Assembly: GCA_023014365.1 (NCBI GenBank)
Contig: JAEBUN010000055.1
Location: 1 to 64,000 of the forward strand
Reading direction: 5' to 3'
Length of the DNA: 64,000 nt
Origin: Lepiota brunneoincarnata
Taxonomy: Eukaryota > Basidiomycota > Agaricomycetes > Agaricales > Agaricaceae
Made by a program: the position numbers and the translations under genes. Every line of letters starts with the position of its first letter. Position 1 is the stretch's first letter. Positions 58,306 to 64,000 of the stretch are shown here, in pieces. The notes under the pieces were generated by a model that did no database searches, was not told the DNA's origin, and saw only the letters and a program-made list of their open reading frames with translations.

Positions 58306-61300
58306 CGTCAGTTTTGGGGATAAGTTTTCCGTCCAGAGTTTCAGGTCTGATTTCATTGGGAACTGATTTGAAATGTGATTCGGGTTCCCAGGTGTTTTCG
58401 GATTTGGGCCATCCCAGCCATTTGATTAGGTATTCAAGGCAGTTTCGTCGTTTGCGATGATTTAATATTGAGTCAATATGAAACAGGGGATAACACGCCA
58501 AGGATATGGAATGGTCCGAGACGTTTGGGGGCCATCTTACGCGTGACATACGGGGTATTTAAGTTTTGGGCATCAAGCCAAACCATTTGATTTTCGTGAA
58601 ATGGGGTAAACTTTGATTGACATCTATTTTCCATGTGTTTCATGGCAGTTTTGTGTGTGGTTTTAGCGTTTCAGTGGTAAAGATCTATGAGTTCTATACG
58701 GTTGTTCACAGTGGGTGATTCGGTTTCAAGGAGGACAGTGGGGAGTGCTTTCGGTTGTATTCCCATGATGATTTCGAACGGTGTTTGTTTTTGTAAGGCA
58801 TGTGGTCGGCTGTTATACGCAAATTCGAGGATAGGGAGGGCCTGTGACCAATTCTCAGGGTGATGCGAACAGAAGATGGAGAGGTATGCTTGGGTTTCCT
58901 GGTGCAAACGTTTGGTTGCTCCATCTGCTTTGGGGTGATAGGCTGTGGTCATTGCAGGGGTTATTTCGAGGCGTTCCAGCAGTTTTTGGAACGAATGTGC
59001 AGTAAAACATGGGTTGCAGTCAGATATGATGCATTTGGGTAGGCCATAACACGGGTAAACTTTATTGAGAATGATGTTGGCTATGTCATCGGCGGTCGCG
59101 GTTTTGTTGGTAGGGGTGAGAATTACCCCCTTCGAGAGTCCATGGTCCACAATGGACAGAATCGAGTTGAAACCTGCAGAGGGAGGGAGGTTGGTGATGA
59201 GATCCATCGTGATTTGGGCAAATGGGCGGTTCAATTCGGGTGCTGGGATAGGGGTAAAAGCAGGCTTGGCAGGGTGACGGTTAATTTTGAACTGTTGACA
59301 GTCAGTGCATCCCTTGACGTAATCGCAAGTAAAACTGGCCATACCAGGCCAGTAGAAATCACACTCCAATGCGTGAAGAGTCGTATCGATACCGGGGTGT
59401 CCTGCAGTGGGAGAGTTGTGGTACTTCCACACAATGCATTGGCGGAGTTCAAGGTTTTCCGGTGGAACGGTCTGTCCTTCATAAGTGACAATCAAACCTT
59501 TCAGGGTTTGCGTTACAGAATAACGGGAATCTATCGAGATGTAAGGAGAGGTCATAAGTGCAGTTATCTGTTCGGTGGTATGTGGGTCGTAGTTATTGTG
59601 ATGGAGTATATCGTTTCGGGTTTCTTGGTCGACGGTGTTGATGAATATAGATTTGGGCAATACCGTTATGGATTTATTGTCTTCATCCTCATCGGGGATA
59701 TGGTCGGGACATCGCGAAAGGGTGTCAGCAGCGGGTATTTTCGTACCGGGTACATGTTCAATCTGGAGATTAAAACAAGAGAGGAGTTGATGCCAGCGGG
59801 CTTGGCGTCGGTTTATATCTTGCGGTTTCTTCCAGTAAGTAAGATTCTGGTGATCAGTATGAATTTTAATGGGGAAGGGTCCTCCTTCCAGATAATGGCG
59901 CCATTCGCTAAGGGTGTGAATTATGGTAAGCAACTTGCGGTCGTGAATATCATAGTTTTGTTCAGCAGGCGTAAGGGTTTTCGATAGGAAAGCCATGGGG
60001 TGGCGTTGGTTATTAATGTCTGTTTGATAAAGTATGGCTCCAGTAGCGTATTTCGAAGTGTCGCATTCAACTTCGAATGGTTTTGACTGATCCGGCATTG
60101 TAAGCATGGGTTGCTTTGAGAATTGAAGCTTCAGGGCATCAAACAAGTCTCGACATTTGTCAGTCCATTCAAATAGTTGTTTGGTTGACATGAGGGCATT
60201 AAGGGGTTGGGCGATAGCAGAATAGCCGTGGATAAACTTCTGGTAGAAGTTACAGAATCCTATAAATTTGCGGACGTCTTTGGTACATTTCGGGATGGGC
60301 CATTGGGCAATTCTGGCTAATTTGACGGGATCCATTTCGATTTTATTGGGCATAATGATTATACCAAGGTATTCCATGCGGTTGCAGTAGAATTCGCATT
60401 TTTCGGTTTTGAGATAGATGTCATTCAGGGCCAAACACTTGAGAACTTCTTCCATGATGTGGTCGTGTTCTTCCTGATCGCGGGCGAAGATGAGTATATC
60501 ATCCATATAGACAACGATTCCTCCTTTGCGGATCGGGGACACTAAGATATCGTCCATGAATGCTTGGAAAGTTGTGGGGGAATTGCACATTCCGAAGAAC
60601 ATGACGGTCAGTTCGAATAGTCCAAGTGGGGTGTTGAATGCACCTTTCCATTTGTCTCCTTTCTTGCTACAAATGTTGTTGTATCCTGCACGGACATTGA
60701 GTTTGGAAAATATGCGGGCTCCTTTGAGCTTATCCATAATCTCAGTAACCATCAGGATTTGGTATGCATTCTTGACCATATGTTTGTTGACATAGCGGTA
60801 ATCTTGGCAAGGGCAGAGCAAGCCATCTTTCTTATCTACGAGGAAGAATGGGGAGGCCATCGGGGATTTTGACAGATGGATGTAACCTTTGCGAAGGTTA
60901 TCAGAAATGAACTCTTTCAAAGAGTTATCTTGATTTGGGGAAAGTTTGTAAGCTTTCATTGCGATGGGTTTGAATTTGGGTTTTAATTCGATAGCGTGAT
61001 TGTAAGATCGTTGGGGAGGGAATTGTTTGGCAGCTTTCTTGCTGAAACGACTCAACCATCGGTGGAATCGGCAGGGGACTTTAATGGTGGGGTTGTCGAC
61101 CTTTTTGTCTCCGTGTTTAATCACAAGTTCTGTAGCCTGGCTAGTTCAGTTGATCTTGAGCTCAACATGAGCGAGTTCAGCAGGCGTACTAATGATCTGA
61201 TGCATCTCGGACTCTAGAGAGAACTCTTCATAGTCCTCATCAAGGAGAGGTTTGTAGATCAGTTTGTGCGGGGTATAAGAAAACTTTCCTTCGGGATCAA

Positions 61301-61880
61301 ATGCGTTTAGTCGGTCCATGGCGAGGGTAGCAATATTGATTGGTCGGTTGTTGTACGTCAAGTACTCAGGGTGGTGGTTGCGCTTCTTCTCTTTTCTCCA
61401 TTGGAATGTACGACGTTTCCAATCGATCTTTGGGTTGACTTCGTTAAGCCATGGGAAACCAAGGACCATTGGTTTCATTCCTGTTGCTGCGACGTAGGCG
61501 GTGATGGGAGTTAATCGACCATCAATTATCGTGTGGAAGGTAGAATAGTGCATGATCATTCCATTCAGGTTATTCGATCCATCGAAATTGCGCATATTGA
61601 TTGCTCAAGGAAGGGCTTGCTTCCATAGGCAGTGCTCAGTGATGAAGTCTTCAGATATGAAATTTCCTTGAGCTCCAGAGTCAAGGAGGGTGATAAGCGG
61701 AATGTCTTTCTGTTCTCTCAGGCTCTGCACCTTTAGGGGAAGATATATGGATTTATTGTTTGAGGTAGATGCAAGAGTTACAACATTACAAGAGAGAGGG
61801 AAACTGGGAGGGGCTGGCGTCAAACAGAACCTCCAAATCAAAAATTTGCAAACGGTTGCATAGTCAGGTCTTTGGACCAA
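58306..61880 (-). pseudogene. Pol of chromovirus copy C
   Basis: A single frame runs from protease to integrase, broken only by TGA stops at 61605, 61146 and 58671. Protease has LLDSGAQGNFI. In the 817-residue segment 61124-58671, RT has FSKLNVRAGYNN (first catalytic Asp changed to Asn) and YMDD at 206-209. RNase H covers about 370-430, and the integrase zinc block HNSPTAGHP...CTDCQQFK about 575-625. The core has DGATKRLHQE, where the usual catalytic Glu is Lys. A chromodomain-like YLIKWLGWPKSENTWEPESHF follows at about 58460-58390. Copy B keeps that Glu. All lesions are single transitions. Confidence 0.9.
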
Positions 61881-63313
61881 GTCTCATAGACTTCAATGGC
61901 TTCGGTTTCAGGAATGGATTCGATGATAGAGCGGATTTTAAGGGACACGTTTTGTATGTTGGTGGCCTTGTCAATTTTTGGTTGCGGTCTTGTGACGTTG
62001 GGGCACATGTGGGAAATGTGACTGGGTTTGAAGCAACAGAAGCATAAGCCTTTTTCATAGGCGCGCTTTTCTTCAGGTGTAAAGACGGTGTTGATGTTGA
62101 TGTCATCATTGTGGGGGAAATGATCCAGTTGGTCTTCTTCAATTTCTTCATATTTGGGTTGCAGATCACCAGGGATATTAAAAGAAGGATAATAATCAGG
62201 ACCTTCATTAAGGTATGTGTTGTCGATCTCCATAGCGTTCGGATCACACGATGGATGGAATTGGTAATGGCGGTTTGGTCCAGTGTAGGATGATTGTTGT
62301 TGCGGTTGGTGGTATGGTTGTTGCAGGCGACGGTAGTTGGCGGCGGGAGCGGGACGGGGACAAAATCCTGGACACAGTCCAAGGATTGTCAAGGTGGTGC
62401 GCCAGTTATGGTCAATTTGTATAGCGCGATGGTACCATTCGTTTATGGTGTTAGGCGGGTTTGGATTGGTGAGAATTTTATAGGCAAGGTTCCGATTGAT
62501 AACATTTTGGAACTTTTCTATGAGGGCGCAATCTTGTGTAAGTCCTGAATGGTGGATGAGAGTCTTGAACTCTGCGATGATGTCTTCGACATTTTGGGAT
62601 CCTTGACGGAGGGTGTTGAGATCATGGAATGCCTGGGAGGGGACGTCGATGGGCGAGAATGCTTCAGTGAACTCTTCAATGAGTTCTTTGTACGATCCGG
62701 GGGTGAACAAACCCCAAGTTTGTTTGGACTGAAAGTATTGGTTCTTCCAGTTGCTGGCTTCTCCGGTTTTAAGCAGGGATAAGAAGAATACAATCTTCTT
62801 ATCGTCGTTGTAATAGCTGTCGGCATTACTGTAAAGATAGAGTGCTACGGAATTAATGAACTCCTGGAAGTTCTTGCAGTTGCCGTCGAACGGTGTCAGT
62901 TTCTCAAATGATAATTCTTTGTAGCCATTATGCTGCGGTTGTGGTGACGGGGGACGGGGTGGACCTTGCGGTGGTCCAGGTGGTCCTGGTGGTCCTCTGG
63001 GTGGTCCTGGTGGACCGGGAGGCGGGTGGTCAGCGGGTGGTTTGCCCATAGTCTCAGACATGGGTGCAGAGGGAGGAGAGGGTGGTGGAAAGGGTTGTAG
63101 GTTGCGGGGGAGCTGGTACTGTCCAGGTTCAATTTGTCGGATGGGAAAGCATAGGGGACCTCCTGTACTTGTGGTTGCTTCTAGCAGACCAAAGGGGAGT
63201 TGAGGTGGTTCGACTGGGGATGGTTCGGTGATCTGGGTGGCTACGAGAATGGTGGTATCCACTGGTTTGGGCGGGGTTGCATATACAGGTTGTTCGGACT
63301 CAGGAGAAGACAA
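61838..63313 (-). CDS. Gag of chromovirus copy C, intact frame
   Basis: This is a 491-residue intact ORF. The N-terminal third is proline/glycine-rich. The central gag domain includes FQEFINSVALYLYSNAD, EASNWKNQYFQS, LIEEFTEAFSPID and FHDLNTLRQGSQNVEDIIAEF. A single zinc knuckle follows, CFCCFKPSHISHMC (CX2CX4HX4C), near residue 440. It forms the particle and packages RNA. The end overlaps the pol open frame by at least 40 nt in a different frame, so pol is made by frameshifting or re-initiation. It is the only intact long retroelement ORF in the window. Confidence 0.88.
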   Translation of the reverse strand: MSSPESEQPVYATPPKPVDTTILVATQITEPSPVEPPQLPFGLLEATTSTGGPLCFPIRQIEPGQYQLPRNLQPFPPPSPPSAPMSETMGKPPADHPPPGPPGPPRGPPGPPGPPQGPPRPPSPQPQHNGYKELSFEKLTPFDGNCKNFQEFINSVALYLYSNADSYYNDDKKIVFFLSLLKTGEASNWKNQYFQSKQTWGLFTPGSYKELIEEFTEAFSPIDVPSQAFHDLNTLRQGSQNVEDIIAEFKTLIHHSGLTQDCALIEKFQNVINRNLAYKILTNPNPPNTINEWYHRAIQIDHNWRTTLTILGLCPGFCPRPAPAANYRRLQQPYHQPQQQSSYTGPNRHYQFHPSCDPNAMEIDNTYLNEGPDYYPSFNIPGDLQPKYEEIEEDQLDHFPHNDDININTVFTPEEKRAYEKGLCFCCFKPSHISHMCPNVTRPQPKIDKATNIQNVSLKIRSIIESIPETEAIEVYETWSKDLTMQPFANF

Positions 63314-63738
63314 AGGAACGCGAAAAGAAGGAGTAGGGCGAGGAGTAGATGGGGCGGCACGTGGAGTAAGAGGCGGTTGGGAGGGTCCTGGAGATCCAGA
63401 ACCAGAATGAGAGATTCAAGGGTTAGGACGGTCTGTCCTGGATTTGAAATAACTACCCATGATGGGCAACAATGTCTTTTCCAGTAAAGAGGAACCAACA
63501 GGAATTTAAGATCCACTAAGACATTCGACAAGACGAACGAGGAATCCAAGAATCTATAGAGATGCTGGGGTGCAAAGGTTCAGAAGAACAACAGCCAGAG
63601 TTCTTTGGGGTGAAGACCATGTCAGACACTTGAATAGACAAGCAATGATCCTCAACAGATTATGGTTCTGTCTAGACCTCACAGTTAATGGTACTGTGCA
63701 AACCAAGGAGAGTGAGAAGAGAGAAGAGAGGCAACAAG

Positions 63739-63750
63739 TAGCTTTGTCTT
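63739..63750 (-). promoter_or_regulatory. Putative self-priming primer-binding site
   Basis: On the minus strand AAGACAAAGCTA begins one base after the 5' LTR. It is a perfect 12-nt complement of TAGCTTTGTCTT at 63879-63868 in the LTR, at the predicted transcript start. Confidence 0.7.
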
Positions 63751-63751
63751 T

Positions 63752-64000
63752 TGTTACACTGGTTAGGTGTCTGCAAGGCTCAATGTGATTAACAATGAGT
63801 TAACCATTGAGTAGTGCTAGCAAGTCTAAGGCGATGCCAAAGAGCAGGAACAAATATGATGTATAACAAGACAAAGCTAAGGATTACAAGTAATACTTAG
63901 GTCTATATATACTGCTAAGATGACTGGCTTGTGATAAAGAGAGAATCACATGCAAATGGGCAGAAATCACAAGCCAAAAGGGACTAAATATAAATGGGTG
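63752..64000 (-). repeat. 5' LTR of chromovirus copy C, incomplete
   Basis: 249 bp visible, homologous to 55361-55610. The outer end and any target duplication lie outside the window. Confidence 0.88.
63868..63911 (-). promoter_or_regulatory. LTR promoter: TATA box and predicted transcript start
   Basis: TATATATA (63911-63904 on the minus strand) lies 25 nt before TAGCTTTGTCTT (63879-63868). The same arrangement is in the LTRs at 32093 and 55361. Confidence 0.65.

Larger units (their letters stand above)
55361..64000 (-). mobile_element. Chromovirus (Ty3/gypsy, Tf1-like) copy C, runs off the window edge
   Basis: In minus-strand order: 5' LTR (64000-63752, incomplete), self-priming site, gag, pol (protease, RT, RNase H, integrase, chromodomain), third ORF, purine tract, 3' LTR (55667-55361). 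A 1.3-kb R1 repeat interrupts the end of pol. The LTRs are very similar, suggesting a fairly young insertion, yet several catalytic residues and codons are lost. Confidence 0.92.

Noticed and set aside
59142..59987. 281-residue plus-strand frame
   Set aside because: It is antisense to the integrase/RNase H region of the chromovirus pol and has no domain of its own.
1..64000. tRNA or rRNA genes
   Set aside because: No B-box-like GGTTCGANNCC with a matching acceptor stem and no rRNA-like stretch was noticed by eye; a covariance-model scan was not possible.

Overview
The window is fungal nuclear DNA, most likely from an agaricomycete basidiomycete. The intact genes have introns of about 47-60 bp with clear GT/AG borders. 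Tnp2-type and Tc1/mariner-like DDE transposases, Tf1/chromovirus-type retroelements and an NB-ARC gene fragment also point there. The species cannot be named from the sequence. No rRNA, tRNA, CRISPR array or bacterial-type signal was seen.

Layout. (1) About 1-6 kb is a conserved genic segment: a lysine-methyltransferase-like protein, a secretory-pathway DNAJC3-like co-chaperone and a spliced 304-residue protein of unknown function. (2) About 8-16 kb holds two adjacent genes, a frameshifted protein of unknown family and a spliced Tnp2-type transposase. Each is preceded by a cluster of short perfect or wobble-paired hairpins, and a kinesin-14 stalk fragment follows. (3) From about 17 kb to the end the window is almost all transposable elements, many nested: copia-like LTRs with a KH-domain ORF, two Tc1/mariner families, a complete but decayed gypsy-type LTR retrotransposon with matching 410-bp LTRs, two chromovirus copies, LINE fragments, a DDE endonuclease gene, an NB-ARC (NLR-like) pseudogene and several unclassified repeats.

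The insertion history can be read from the sequence. A 1.86-kb repeat (R3) exists intact at 46713-48577. Its second copy (21979-32070) is split by a Tc1/mariner element and by a 6.6-kb LTR retrotransposon, so the intact copy serves as the empty site for both. A LINE ORF at 51.5-54.9 kb is split by a 2.19-kb element with 13-bp terminal inverted repeats. The chromovirus at 55.4-64 kb is split by a 1.3-kb repeat (R1) that also abuts the other chromovirus copy.

The most interesting system is the chromovirus family. The base just after its 5' LTR is followed by 12 nt that are perfectly complementary to the predicted start of its own transcript, 25 nt downstream of a TATA box, which is the arrangement of Tf1-type self-priming. 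It also carries a third ORF between pol and the 3' LTR, with a helical region, a proline-rich linker and two tandem zinc knuckles. In the 32-kb copy this ORF starts a few bases after the pol stop. All copies seen here are inactivated, mainly by transitions that look like CpG deamination or a RIP-like process.
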